Positions 53,606 to 61,803 of a DNA stretch of 61,803 nt are shown one piece after another. The stretch covers positions 1 to 61,803 of the forward strand of contig NZ_LOED01000013.1 of the NCBI RefSeq assembly GCF_001562425.1. Direction: 5' to 3'. Source of the DNA: Fervidicola ferrireducens. Its GTDB lineage: Bacteria > Bacillota > Thermosediminibacteria > Thermosediminibacterales > Thermosediminibacteraceae. A model generated the notes under the pieces. That model did not search any database. It saw nothing but the letters and a program-made list of their open reading frames with translations, and had not been told where the DNA came from. The position numbers and the translations under genes are program-made. Each line of letters starts with the position of its first letter. The stretch's first letter is position 1.

Positions 53606-54424
53606 GTGCAGTTAGGAAAGGTGGTGGCGCATATCGACTTCCTCTTCGCAGCCGCCCTTATTGCTGGGGCGGCAGCCATATTTCTCATCAATAAGCAAAA
53701 AGAAAAAATCCTGTCTAACGACCGTTCAGGCTCGCAAGGAAAAGCTGGGCAAAACAAAATTTTGCCAATGCGTCAAAAGAAAACACTACAGTCAGCCCAG
53801 CATTTCATCGGCTTCCAGGACATAAAAAACGGCATTATCATACTGCCTAACAACGAATACAGGCTGATAGTTGAAGTGGTGGGGACGGTAAATTTCTATC
53901 TGCTCAGCGAGGAAGAGCAGGAAAAGATCGAAGCGTATTTCAGGAGTCTCCTCAGGTCGCTCTCATTCCCGGTACAGTTCTACATACAGACGAGGCTGCT
54001 CGACCTGGACGAAGAGGTAAGGTATATGACCGGAAAACTTGCCGAGCTTCCACCGCAGCTCCAGGAATACGGTATGAGTCTGGCCGACAGCCTCATGCGC
54101 TGGACCGGCGCTAAAAACGTGATGATAAAAAAGAGCTATATCGTTATACCCTATAACAACAGCGACTTCAACGAAGCCGTAAGAGAGCTTTACAGGCGGC
54201 GTGACATAGTTGTAGCCGAGCTTTCCAAGTGGATAGAGTGCAGGACGCTCTCCAGTCTCGAAGCCGCAGAAGTGCTCTACATCTTCTACAACAAAGAAAA
54301 GGCCGTGACGATGAAAATCTCGGATGCTGAACAATACGGCTTCACAGAGTCATACGTAAGGGGGGTCGGCATTGGCAATCTTCGGGAGAGTTTTGAAGAA
54401 ACAACAGAATACGCAGAAAGATGA
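53606..54424 (+). CDS. T4SS membrane-linked protein, TraC-like amino module
   Basis: 272 residues. One amino helix (IDFLFAAALIAGAAAIFLI), a Gln/Lys linker, then a domain with DIKNGIIILPNNEYRLIVEV, VNFYLLSEEEQEKIEAYF and SFPVQFYIQTRLLDL, similar to the amino region found in or before TraC/VirB4 ATPases of Gram-positive elements. GTG 53606 is assumed; GTG 53621 or 53624 are alternatives. It overlaps the ATPase gene by 53 bases, suggesting coupled synthesis. The IscB element now separates it from prgI, possibly removing its native leader. Confidence 0.7.
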   Translation: MQLGKVVAHIDFLFAAALIAGAAAIFLINKQKEKILSNDRSGSQGKAGQNKILPMRQKKTLQSAQHFIGFQDIKNGIIILPNNEYRLIVEVVGTVNFYLLSEEEQEKIEAYFRSLLRSLSFPVQFYIQTRLLDLDEEVRYMTGKLAELPPQLQEYGMSLADSLMRWTGAKNVMIKKSYIVIPYNNSDFNEAVRELYRRRDIVVAELSKWIECRTLSSLEAAEVLYIFYNKEKAVTMKISDAEQYGFTESYVRGVGIGNLRESFEETTEYAER

Positions 54425-56243
54425 CGGATTCAAACATACTTTATCGGGCGGCATCAGCGACATAAGAGACTTAGTATGTCCAGATGGGATAAAAGTCACG
54501 GAAAGCTACGTTCAGCTCGGTTCGGACAGATACGTAAGGGCCTTCTTCGTGAGCCAGGTGCCTTCTACGGTCTTCGTCGGCTGGCTCGATGAGCTTTACA
54601 GCATCGGCGATGTGGACGTGTCCATCTACGTCTATCCGGGCGATGACAGGGAAGTGATACAGGAACTCACCCAGAAGATAAACAACCTCATGGCCGCACA
54701 AATACTCGATGAAAAGCGGGGCGACTACACAAACGCTTCCCTGATAAAACTCACCCTGGAAGACGCATGGCAGCTAAGGGAAGAAATCCAGACCAACAGG
54801 AATAAGATGTATTACGTGTCAATATTCTTCATGATCGCTGCAGATACGCTTGAAGAACTGGAGAGGAAGACAAAGATAACCATAGAGCGCCTCGGGGGAC
54901 GGGCGGTACACGTGAGGCAGGCCTTCCTGCGCCAGGACGATGCGGTGCTTACTATATCGCCAATAGCACAGAATAAATTAATGCACATATATCGGAACTT
55001 CGACCTCAATGCGGCAACGGCGCTCATGCCGTTCGATTGCGCAGATATGGCGCACAAAAACGGGATATTCCTCGGCGTCAACTACTATACCGGCACGCCG
55101 GTGTTCTATAACCCCTTCGCAGGGAAACCCATCCTCTCAAACCCTCACATGCTATTGATAGCGACGACAGGTGCGGGTAAGACAACGGCGGTAAAATTGA
55201 TGACCGCTAGGGCAGCTTTGCTCGGTACAAGAGTGGTGTTTATCGACGCCGAAGGTGAATTCGGAAATATGGTGGAAGTCCTCGGAGGGATAAACATAAA
55301 GCTGTCACCCGACAAACCCGGATATATCAACCCGTTCGAAATAGAGACGGACGAAGAAAAAGGAAAGGAGTTCGTAAACCTCAAAGAAAAGGTGGCGGAT
55401 CTCAAAGGACTCATCGCCACAATGGTCGAAGGACAGCATGAAACATTAACCCCCGAAGAAAGGGTGATTATCGAAGACTGCCTGTTCGAAGAATACGCCG
55501 CAAGAGGGATTAATTCCAACCCCGGTTCACTATACGAGATGAAAAATATCCTAAAGGACGGCATATACACTACCGGTTACGTAAAGAAAAGGATGCCGAC
55601 GCTTTCATCCTTCTACGAACGGTTGAAGACAAAGGGGCCAAAGGTTGAAAAACTGCTCCTGCTCCTGAAACCATACCTGCGTGATGGCTCTATGGGGCTG
55701 TTCGACGGCGAATCGGAGGTAGACCTCAGGGACGCCCGGTTGATTAACTTCGACGTGTCAGGTTTAGAAGAAAGGTTCCTCAGGCCGTTCGCAATGCACG
55801 TGGTGCTCTCATGGGTCTGGGAGGAATTCGTGAAGAAGGACAGGGAGAATAGAAAAATAGTGGTCGTCGATGAGGCATGGCTGTTTATGAAATACAAGGA
55901 TACGGCGGACTTTCTGGAAAATATGGCAAGAAGGGCAAGAAAGAGAAACTGCAGCCTCTGCGTCTCAACCCAGAACTTCAAAGAGTTTACTTCGTCACCT
56001 CAGGGAATAGCCGTCATATCAAATATGGGTACGAATATACTGATGCAGCAGAACTCGGAAGAAATAGATGACGTTGCAGAAGCATTTAAACTTTCTGCGG
56101 GACAAAAAGCATTCCTTGAGAAAGCCGGGGTCGGTGAAGCATTAATTAGGGCAGGTAAACATGTAGCAGCAGTAATATTTACACCTACACTGTATGAGAA
56201 AAAGTTTATATTAGGCTGGAAAGATGCCGAGATAGAGGATTAA
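54372..56243 (+). CDS. Conjugation ATPase VirB4/TraC family
   Basis: 623 residues. An amino CagE/TrbE-type region, then a RecA-like ATPase with Walker A ATTGAGKTTAVKL (residues 264-276), VVFIDAEGEFGNMVEVLGG and Walker B IVVVDEAWLFMK, followed by RRARKRNCSLCVSTQNFKEF and the conserved NMGTNILMQQ. It drives pilus assembly or DNA transfer. No coupling protein, VirB6 or lytic enzyme follows within the window; the next genes are unrelated, so the secretion set is incomplete here. Confidence 0.9.
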   Translation: MAIFGRVLKKQQNTQKDDGFKHTLSGGISDIRDLVCPDGIKVTESYVQLGSDRYVRAFFVSQVPSTVFVGWLDELYSIGDVDVSIYVYPGDDREVIQELTQKINNLMAAQILDEKRGDYTNASLIKLTLEDAWQLREEIQTNRNKMYYVSIFFMIAADTLEELERKTKITIERLGGRAVHVRQAFLRQDDAVLTISPIAQNKLMHIYRNFDLNAATALMPFDCADMAHKNGIFLGVNYYTGTPVFYNPFAGKPILSNPHMLLIATTGAGKTTAVKLMTARAALLGTRVVFIDAEGEFGNMVEVLGGINIKLSPDKPGYINPFEIETDEEKGKEFVNLKEKVADLKGLIATMVEGQHETLTPEERVIIEDCLFEEYAARGINSNPGSLYEMKNILKDGIYTTGYVKKRMPTLSSFYERLKTKGPKVEKLLLLLKPYLRDGSMGLFDGESEVDLRDARLINFDVSGLEERFLRPFAMHVVLSWVWEEFVKKDRENRKIVVVDEAWLFMKYKDTADFLENMARRARKRNCSLCVSTQNFKEFTSSPQGIAVISNMGTNILMQQNSEEIDDVAEAFKLSAGQKAFLEKAGVGEALIRAGKHVAAVIFTPTLYEKKFILGWKDAEIED

Positions 56244-56271
56244 TTGTAGGCGAGCAATTAAGCGAAAGGGG

Positions 56272-56685
56272 GTGAAGCGAAGGGTATCTCAAAAATATCC
56301 TGGGATACCCTGCGCAAAATTTTTGATGGAATACCATTTCGTTATCCCCGGTAGGCCGGTGCCAGCCCCAAGAATGACGAACAAAAGCAAATTTGTAAGG
56401 CCGGAAGCATTAAGATACCTTGAATACAAGGAAAAGATTGGGTGGTTTGCTCAAAAAAGCGGTGTAACAAAGATAGATACCGACATAGAGGTTGAGTGCA
56501 GGTTTTTTATCAATGGCGGCAGAGAACCAGACATAGACAAACTAGTCAAAGCAATACTGGATGGGTTAAATGGGATAGCTTGGAGTGATGATAGCAAGGT
56601 TAGGCGAATTATAGCTGAAAAATTGGGTTCAAAAACTGAATATGCAGAAGTCATGATAAGAGAATATCAATTACAGAACCGCTGA
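56272..56685 (+). CDS. RusA-family Holliday-junction resolvase
   Basis: 137 residues. The conserved RusA start FVIPGRPVPAPRMTNKSKFV, and the acidic cluster GREPDIDKLVKAILDGLNGI followed by DDSKVRRIIAEK. Cleaves four-way junctions; common in phages and mobile elements. GTG 56272 directly abuts AAGGGGG, so ATG 56326 (MEYHFVIPG), as in homologues, may be the true start. Confidence 0.88.
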   Translation: MKRRVSQKYPGIPCAKFLMEYHFVIPGRPVPAPRMTNKSKFVRPEALRYLEYKEKIGWFAQKSGVTKIDTDIEVECRFFINGGREPDIDKLVKAILDGLNGIAWSDDSKVRRIIAEKLGSKTEYAEVMIREYQLQNR

Positions 56686-56862
56686 AGTCAGCTTAATCAT
56701 AATAGTTATTCGGTAAGCTATCATTGAGACAATTTAAAAAATATCAATTTGACTACATAAGACTGGCAGGGAAACTGGTCTTCTTTGTTGTATATATAAA
56801 CTAAGGTAAAATTTGCAAGGTGCCCATACCGCCTATACATTAAAAACCACTTTTAAAAGGAT
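56686..56862 (+). promoter_or_regulatory. Intergenic region before the nurA-herA-druA cassette
   Basis: 177 AT-rich bases. Contains a weak stem AAGAC/GTCTT (56759-56782) with a T-rich tail, perhaps a terminator for the upstream genes, and TATATATAAAC (about 56792-56802) and TATACA (56834-56839) as -10 candidates without convincing -35 partners. Confidence 0.3.
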
Positions 56863-57900
56863 GTGGTAGTAGTGTTGAAAGTCTCTGATATCAAAGGAAT
56901 TGAAGAAATTGCGAAAATAGAAAAAGAAATAAGAGACGATATGAAAAAGTTGTTCGAAGAAGAAATAAGTCACAACATAACCTATCTGAGTAGGGCAGAA
57001 ACCCACTACAGACATAAAGCAGTTGCAGTAGATGCGAGTAATATAAAAATTGAACTTGAATATACTGATGCATGCTACATTAAGTGTGCAGATGATGAGG
57101 GGAATGTGTACCTAAACATTGTCGTGCCTACAGATTTACCAGAAAAAGCATGGATAAACTATAAGGAAAAACTTAAAAACGAGGAACCAGTTATCAAATT
57201 TTTTTTCGATTTCCTCAGTTTAACAACGTGGGAAGATTTAACTTATATCGGAGGTTCAAATGACGAAGACCAAGATTCCTTTGTTAAAATTCTCCGAGAT
57301 GTAACGGAGTGGGCTGTACTTGTTAGAGTTTTGACGGAGGAAAAACGCTGTATTGTTCTAAAAGATGGTTTACTGCGCAATAAAGTGATTAAGTATGTCA
57401 AAAGTAACCCTAATAGTGCATACGTAGTTCTTAGAGAAAAGATTAAGGAGCTTTGTCAAAATCGAAATAACGTACTCGTTGGTATCGCGAAATCAGGGAA
57501 ATTGATAAATATCGTAAAAGATATTATCCGTCCTTATTTTGAAGAGTATTTCACAAGGCCTTTTGCTATAAGAATTCCGAATAGTTCTAGAATCATGGAG
57601 CTTTCATATAATTACATTCGCTATCGGGAAGGAGAAATAACCTTTGGCGACAACCTCTATATCGTAAGTTTTCTTGAAAAACCTCGACTCGATAACCTAT
57701 GCATGATAGAAATACCAGGGTGGCAAGAAGATAGGGCAGTTGAGATTATCCAAGTGCTATATACGATAGGCATCCGAAAATTGCCTTTACATACAATAGG
57801 ATTACCCATTCCAATTGCTCATGCTCATGAACAGTCAAAGGTTACTCATCTTGTTTCTAACCTAATAGCAAATGAAATTAAAAGGAACTTGAAGAGCTAA
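56863..57900 (+). CDS. nurA: NurA-domain 5'-3' nuclease
   Basis: 345 residues. NurA pattern: first acidic residue in AVAVDASN (D57), second in VLKDGLLRNKVI (D168), VGIAKSGKL (K210), and the carboxyl PIPIAHAHEQSKVT with a His cluster. NurA forms a ring nuclease that works with HerA in end resection in archaea and in several bacterial defence systems. The GTG start is uncertain; GTG 56872 or TTG 56875 have better spacing to AAAAGGATG. herA follows 21 bases later. Confidence 0.85.
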   Translation: MVVVLKVSDIKGIEEIAKIEKEIRDDMKKLFEEEISHNITYLSRAETHYRHKAVAVDASNIKIELEYTDACYIKCADDEGNVYLNIVVPTDLPEKAWINYKEKLKNEEPVIKFFFDFLSLTTWEDLTYIGGSNDEDQDSFVKILRDVTEWAVLVRVLTEEKRCIVLKDGLLRNKVIKYVKSNPNSAYVVLREKIKELCQNRNNVLVGIAKSGKLINIVKDIIRPYFEEYFTRPFAIRIPNSSRIMELSYNYIRYREGEITFGDNLYIVSFLEKPRLDNLCMIEIPGWQEDRAVEIIQVLYTIGIRKLPLHTIGLPIPIAHAHEQSKVTHLVSNLIANEIKRNLKS

Positions 57901-57921
57901 GGGGAAGGGGGTATTCTTCCG

Positions 57922-59922
57922 ATGATTCTTGGTGAAAAGCTTGGCAAAGTAGTTTCTATACCAGATAAATGGACGCTAACATTTATAGTTACCTACGAGA
58001 ATAAAGATAAAAAACCTAACCTTGGGGACTATATTGTTATTGAAAAGGAATATTCTGAGAATCCTGAAGAAGAAGTAAAATGGCTTGCAATCGTTGAAGG
58101 AGCTAGAGAAATTATTCTTGGGGAAAATGAACTTGAGGTGAAGAATTTGCTGGCAGTTGATGATATAGGAGAAAACGAGAAAAAGAAGTACTTTGCAACG
58201 GAGTTTATTTGCAAGTTAATAGGAACTTTTTATGATGGCATAATTCGTCCTTATCCCAGATACCTCCCGAACAGGGGTGCGAAGGTGAGATACCCCACAT
58301 CAGAGGAACTAATAGAAATAGCAGGGATAGACAGCGACGGATTTAAAATTGGCAATCTTGTAGTTGGTGGTATAAAAGTTGCCGTGCCTTCCTCAAATAT
58401 GGGTATTAGATATATTCCTTTTAAGTTTAATTTGAGGAGACTGGATAACAGAAGAACAGCTGTTTTTGGACAAAGCGGTTATGGTAAAAGCAACTTAACA
58501 AAAGCGCTTATAACAGGCTATGCTCTTCATAATCCTAATAAAGCTGTTTGCATATTTGATCGGAGCGGTGAGTATGTAAATGCAAGCGAATGGAGTAAGT
58601 CGCTTTGTGAGGTGGAACCAATTGTCCAAGAACAAAATACAACGGTTCAGGGGCAGACCACATCGCCTGGATATATTGAGGGGGTAACAGTAAAAGGACG
58701 TATTGTATCAATTGAAGTTAGCAAGGTTCTGTTCAACTTAGAAGATATTGAGATTGGGAAAATAATAGAACACCTTCTTCGTGAAGATGATAAAAAGCTT
58801 AAGGCACTAGATCATTTGTGTTTCGCAACTCCTGACGCAATAAAAGAGATTATTCGGCTTGTTTATGCAAACATACAAAACCCAAACGATATACAAATCT
58901 TAAGTGACCTAATAGACAAACTTGAGAAGCTTATGCAGTCTTCAAGATCCGTTAACTATTCAAAAGTTGAAGCAGCATTGCGAGTGCTTAAAAATGTGGT
59001 GAAATACTACTACACACCAAACTCTCCTATACCAGTAGAGCTAATTAATTGGATAAGAGAAGGGAAAATTATAGTGTTCAATTGCTCTAATGTAGGCGAT
59101 GAAGTGATAAGCAGACTTACTAGATTTGTTGTTAGTGAGATACTTAACTACAATAGTGAAGCTTACGTTACCCAGCAGCCAATGCTTGATTGTTTATTTC
59201 TTATTGAAGAAGCTCAAAATTATCTTAATCAAGATAAGGCCAGGGATGATAATGACCCTATTATAAGATTGGCAAAAGAAGGGAGAAAGTATAAACTTGG
59301 GCTTATCTATGTTACCCAACAACCATCGGCTATTGATGACAATATATTAAGCCAGACAAATAATTTTTTTGTTATGCATTTGTTAACAAATCAGGATGTC
59401 CACAAACTTTGCTCTATAGCGCCACAGTATGAGTTATATGCTGAAAACATTCAGCAAGAGCCTATTCGAGGTACTGCCTACATCTATTCCAACGTTTATG
59501 AGGAATTTATAAAACCGTTTCCATTGGTTGTATGTACTGAACTCGAAAACTTCAACAATGTAGTTGCAGTTGTGAACACAAAACGAAAGGCTTTCGTACA
59601 GCCCATTGATAAGCGAAAAGAAATCGAAGAGATATTTGTAAAGAAATTGATGGAATTCATAAAGAACGGTATTAAAAATATCAGTTGGAGAGATTTATGG
59701 GGAGAGATAAATAAAGAATTGCCCGATGACAATATTTATAAAAACAGTTATGGGGGAGGAAAACCATATCCTAGCAAAAACATAATACATGTACTTGAGG
59801 AAAAGTACACTATAATTGAAGTGGAAGGAAAAAATTACGTAATAAAACCTGTGAGAAAGCCAGGAAAAACATATGTTGAAAGATATTCCTTAGAATCAAT
59901 AGAAACATCGGAAAACGATTAA
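57922..59922 (+). CDS. herA: HerA-type hexameric DNA translocase
   Basis: 666 residues. Amino HAS-barrel (GKVVSIPDKWTLTFIVTYEN), central RecA-like ATPase with Walker A FGQSGYGKSNLTKAL (183-190 core), Walker B CLFLIEEAQNYL (425-432), EGRKYKLGLIYVTQQPSAID (453-472) with the arginine-finger and sensor region, and a carboxyl helix-rich end (IKNISWRDLWGEINKELPDD). Pairs with NurA: HerA pumps DNA, NurA cuts it. Site AAGGGGG before ATG. Confidence 0.9.
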   Translation: MILGEKLGKVVSIPDKWTLTFIVTYENKDKKPNLGDYIVIEKEYSENPEEEVKWLAIVEGAREIILGENELEVKNLLAVDDIGENEKKKYFATEFICKLIGTFYDGIIRPYPRYLPNRGAKVRYPTSEELIEIAGIDSDGFKIGNLVVGGIKVAVPSSNMGIRYIPFKFNLRRLDNRRTAVFGQSGYGKSNLTKALITGYALHNPNKAVCIFDRSGEYVNASEWSKSLCEVEPIVQEQNTTVQGQTTSPGYIEGVTVKGRIVSIEVSKVLFNLEDIEIGKIIEHLLREDDKKLKALDHLCFATPDAIKEIIRLVYANIQNPNDIQILSDLIDKLEKLMQSSRSVNYSKVEAALRVLKNVVKYYYTPNSPIPVELINWIREGKIIVFNCSNVGDEVISRLTRFVVSEILNYNSEAYVTQQPMLDCLFLIEEAQNYLNQDKARDDNDPIIRLAKEGRKYKLGLIYVTQQPSAIDDNILSQTNNFFVMHLLTNQDVHKLCSIAPQYELYAENIQQEPIRGTAYIYSNVYEEFIKPFPLVVCTELENFNNVVAVVNTKRKAFVQPIDKRKEIEEIFVKKLMEFIKNGIKNISWRDLWGEINKELPDDNIYKNSYGGGKPYPSKNIIHVLEEKYTIIEVEGKNYVIKPVRKPGKTYVERYSLESIETSEND

Positions 59923-59967
59923 AGGATCAATGCAGTACGGTAACGAAGCAGGGAGGAGAGAATGTTA

Positions 59968-61068
59968 ATGACCGATTTAGAAAAAGCAAGGTATAGAAGA
60001 AAAGTTATCGAGATTTTAAAGCAATACGGAATAGAACTGGGCTGCAACAACAAACCAATTGTAACTGACATCCGGGAGCTTCAATATAAACTTGCCAATA
60101 ACGCCAATCATAAATATTTTTACCTTGCAAGAAAATACAACGAATATATTGCACAACCCTGGGAAGTAGAAGTCGAGAAAATATATCCAGAACTTGTCCA
60201 AGTTCAAACCCCAATGCAGGCTGAGTTATGGAAGTATGCAACAAGTTTTTGGTCAGTACCTGTTACTTCAGGATACGGTAGAAGAATGAGATTCCTTATA
60301 TTAGATAAGCAGAACTCAAAGTTAATTGGGATACTCGGATTAAATGATCCAGTGATTGGATTGGGAATTCGAGATAAATTCATTGGATGGGACAAGAAAA
60401 CAAGAACTGATAAGCTCTATCATGTGCTTTCTGCATACGTTCTGGGGGCTTTGCCACCTTACAATTATCTGCTAGGTGCTAAACTTATAGCATTACTTTG
60501 TAGATCAAAAGCTATTCTGGAGGCATTTAAGGAAAAGTATGCTGGCAAAAAAACAATAATAACAAAGCAGATTAAACCAACCGAACTAGTGCTGATAGAT
60601 ACAATGGGAGCTTTTGGAAAATCAGCAATATATAACAAACTTAAAGGGTGGAATTTTGTTGGTTACACGGATGGTGTAAGTCACCTGCATCTCACAATGC
60701 CTGAGTTATGGGAAGTAATTAAGGAGATACTGCCAGAGGAGAAATTCAGAACATACAAATTTGGTCAGGGTCCGAACTGGAAAATGCGGATGACAAGAGA
60801 TGCACTAAGAATTCTTGGGTTTAAAGAAAATATTCTGGAGATTAACTGGAAACGAGGATATTATATTTGTCCGCTCGCAACAAATTGGCGAGAGTACTTG
60901 CTCGGAGAAAGTGAAAAACCTATATATAACTTAATAAGCATTCAAGAAGCAAGAGATTACTGGCTTCAAAGGTGGGTTTTGCCACGTAAGAATCACCTGC
61001 TGGAGAAGTTATATGTTTCTGAAGCAGCATTATGTGATTGCAGTTTTGAGATACTTGCTCTACGATGA
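59968..61068 (+). CDS. druA: DruA-like protein (DUF4338, Druantia-associated)
   Basis: About 366 residues. Motifs of the DUF4338/DruA family: GYGRRMRFLILDKQNSKLIG (104-123), GLNDPVIGLGIRDKFIGWD (126-144), AYVLGALPPYNYLLGAKLIA (158-177), TMGAFGKSAIYNKL and FGQGPNWKMR. DruA is part of Druantia type I anti-phage systems; its activity is not established. Here there is no DruB-E; instead it follows herA by about 45 bases behind GGGAGGAGAG, suggesting a three-gene unit. ATG 59968 is favoured over ATG 59962 by spacing. Confidence 0.8.
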   Translation: MTDLEKARYRRKVIEILKQYGIELGCNNKPIVTDIRELQYKLANNANHKYFYLARKYNEYIAQPWEVEVEKIYPELVQVQTPMQAELWKYATSFWSVPVTSGYGRRMRFLILDKQNSKLIGILGLNDPVIGLGIRDKFIGWDKKTRTDKLYHVLSAYVLGALPPYNYLLGAKLIALLCRSKAILEAFKEKYAGKKTIITKQIKPTELVLIDTMGAFGKSAIYNKLKGWNFVGYTDGVSHLHLTMPELWEVIKEILPEEKFRTYKFGQGPNWKMRMTRDALRILGFKENILEINWKRGYYICPLATNWREYLLGESEKPIYNLISIQEARDYWLQRWVLPRKNHLLEKLYVSEAALCDCSFEILALR

Positions 61069-61088
61069 AGGCTGTTAATTTGACTTCC

Positions 61089-61111
61089 TCCCGCCCCCTG
61101 AAGGGGCGGGA
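61089..61111. repeat. Right-end hairpin of an IS200/IS605-type TnpB element
   Basis: TCCCGCCCC-CTGAA-GGGGCGGGA perfect 9-bp stem, 21 bases after the druA stop and just beyond the end of the minus-strand tnpB relic. Such hairpins are TnpA recognition/omega-RNA ends. Confidence 0.75.
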
Positions 61112-61125
61112 TTCCTTCAGGTGAC

Positions 61126-61360
61126 TTACGCCACCATCCGGCTACCGCTCGTCGCATGAAGCGTACCGGCGGCAGATTCGAAGCGGCTCACCCAGCGGTG
61201 GTAGTCCCACCGGAAGGCAAGTGGCTTCTGGGGCATGGCCTCTGCCCCGTGCCCCTTCGAGGAGCCCAGAAGGAGTATGTTCAAGGCAGCGTTGGCATCG
61301 GCGTATCAGACGCAGCCACATGAAAGGGTAGGGCTTCCCCGTGGCGGTTCTGTAATGTAT
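61126..61360 (-). pseudogene. tnpB: TnpB carboxyl-terminal relic
   Basis: Minus-strand translation gives SPTLSCGCV, a TGA stop (61306-61308), then YADANAALNILLLGSSKGHG and AEAMPQKPLAFRWDYHRW. The Cys-Gly-Cys and DANAALNIL match the zinc finger and RuvC-III region of TnpB nucleases. The rest of TnpB is absent and the frame upstream is unrelated. Inactive. Confidence 0.75.
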
Positions 61361-61365
61361 CGTAG

Positions 61366-61417
61366 AACTGCCGTTTCTATCCTTACTCTTTCGATGATAG
61401 GGATAGAGACGGCAGTT
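61366..61417. repeat. 17-bp imperfect inverted repeat
   Basis: AACTGCCGTTTCTATCC (61366-61382) pairs with GGATAGAGACGGCAGTT (61401-61417) with one mismatch, 18-base loop. It may be a fragment end or a small MITE-like hairpin at the break of the TnpB relic. It is single, so not a CRISPR repeat. Confidence 0.6.
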
Positions 61418-61803
61418 AATATTGTAACCGAAAGGAAGATGGTTGATATACTTTCGATTTCAAAACTGAACAGCAGGTTACAAAATACAAAAGAGGTCAA
61501 TTTTCCCTATACAAAGCTAAACAATCTATAACTTTGTTAGGTACTCATTGTGCAGACCCCAACGAGCATTATACTGTCGGGGCCGACGGCTACCTCCATC
61601 ACCGTCTGACCAGCCCAGCACCCCTATTAAACAGGGGAGACCCATATTCCCCCGGCTTTAGGCCTCTGGCTGCCAGGCTGCTTCCCGGCGTTTTCCGTCC
61701 CTCGGGCTTTTGCCCTAAGGCACATACCGGGAGGGGGAGTTACCCCGCCTGCCTATCGCCCCTTAACCCCCACCACAGGGTGTTGCCGGACTCCCGGGAA
61801 GTT
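61418..61803. other. Non-coding end of window; GC-rich structured DNA from about 61540
   Basis: 61418-61540 is AT-rich without a gene. From about 61540 the composition changes sharply to GC-rich with many short stems (for example CCCCTATT-AAACAGGGG, GGGCTTTTGCCC, CCGGGAGGGGGAGTTACCCC). No convincing protein in any frame. It may be another IS200/IS605 omega-RNA-type end or a structured RNA cut by the window edge. Confidence 0.35.

Noticed and set aside
56863-61068. Classical Druantia operon
   Set aside because: DruA-like is present, but no DruB, C, D or the large DruE helicase is seen in the window.
61366-61417. Possible CRISPR repeat (GTTTCTATCC...GGATAGAGAC)
   Set aside because: It occurs once, as a long hairpin, with no regularly spaced copies and no cas genes in the window.
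61235-61531. 98-residue plus-strand frame at the window end
   Set aside because: It lies antisense to the TnpB relic and across the inverted repeat; no family resemblance.

Overview
The window looks like a chromosomal segment of a thermophilic, anaerobic, spore-forming Clostridia-type Firmicute (Thermoanaerobacterales/Thermosediminibacterales-like). This is inferred from the gene order pta-ackA-yceD-rpmF-fapR-plsX-fab-rnc-smc-ftsY-ylxM-ffh-rpsP-rimM-trmD-rplS, from spoVS, FapR and a FabK-type enoyl reductase, and from a MetF-type methylenetetrahydrofolate reductase fused to its zinc domain. No rRNA, tRNA or CRISPR array was recognised.

Region 1 (1-22.2 kb) is conserved housekeeping DNA. It runs from a truncated tmcAL on the minus strand and the acetate pathway (pta with a one-base frameshift, ackA) through yceD-rpmF and the FapR-controlled fatty-acid operon, then rnc, spoVS, smc, the SRP genes, a ribosomal/tRNA-modification operon, rbgA, rnhB and yraN. 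Consensus promoters precede yceD, fapR, rplS and the MTHFR gene. A sigma-H-like promoter precedes spoVS, and a perfect palindrome that looks like a FapR operator precedes fapR.

Region 2 (22.2-42.5 kb) separates yraN from what is normally its next neighbour, yifB. It starts with MTHFR, an AEC permease and a MATE exporter, then turns into a graveyard: a decayed glpX, two broken IS30 copies (one carrying a nested IS21), a truncated and an intact hydE, a membrane-anchored degenerate GGDEF protein beside a processive glycosyltransferase, a frameshifted KaiC-like double ATPase, a GAF-GGDEF diguanylate cyclase split by a second IS21 (exact 5-bp target duplication), and IS481-like and IS110 relics.

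Region 3 (42.5-61.8 kb) is an integrative/conjugative-type element lying in codon ~36 of yifB. It has a ribbon-helix-helix protein, a secreted nuclease, a tyrosine recombinase, an ImmR/ImmA-like repressor-protease pair, a winged-helix replication-type protein with internal DNA repeats, a partial type IV secretion module (pilin, PrgI, TraC/VirB4 proteins) interrupted by an IscB-omega-RNA element, a RusA-like nuclease, and a NurA-HerA-DruA(DUF4338) cassette that is a candidate defence system. A TnpB relic and GC-rich structured DNA close the window. A ~68-bp structured sequence occurs twice, each time followed by an intrinsic terminator and a gene, and may be an undescribed cis-regulatory RNA or a replication/transfer site.
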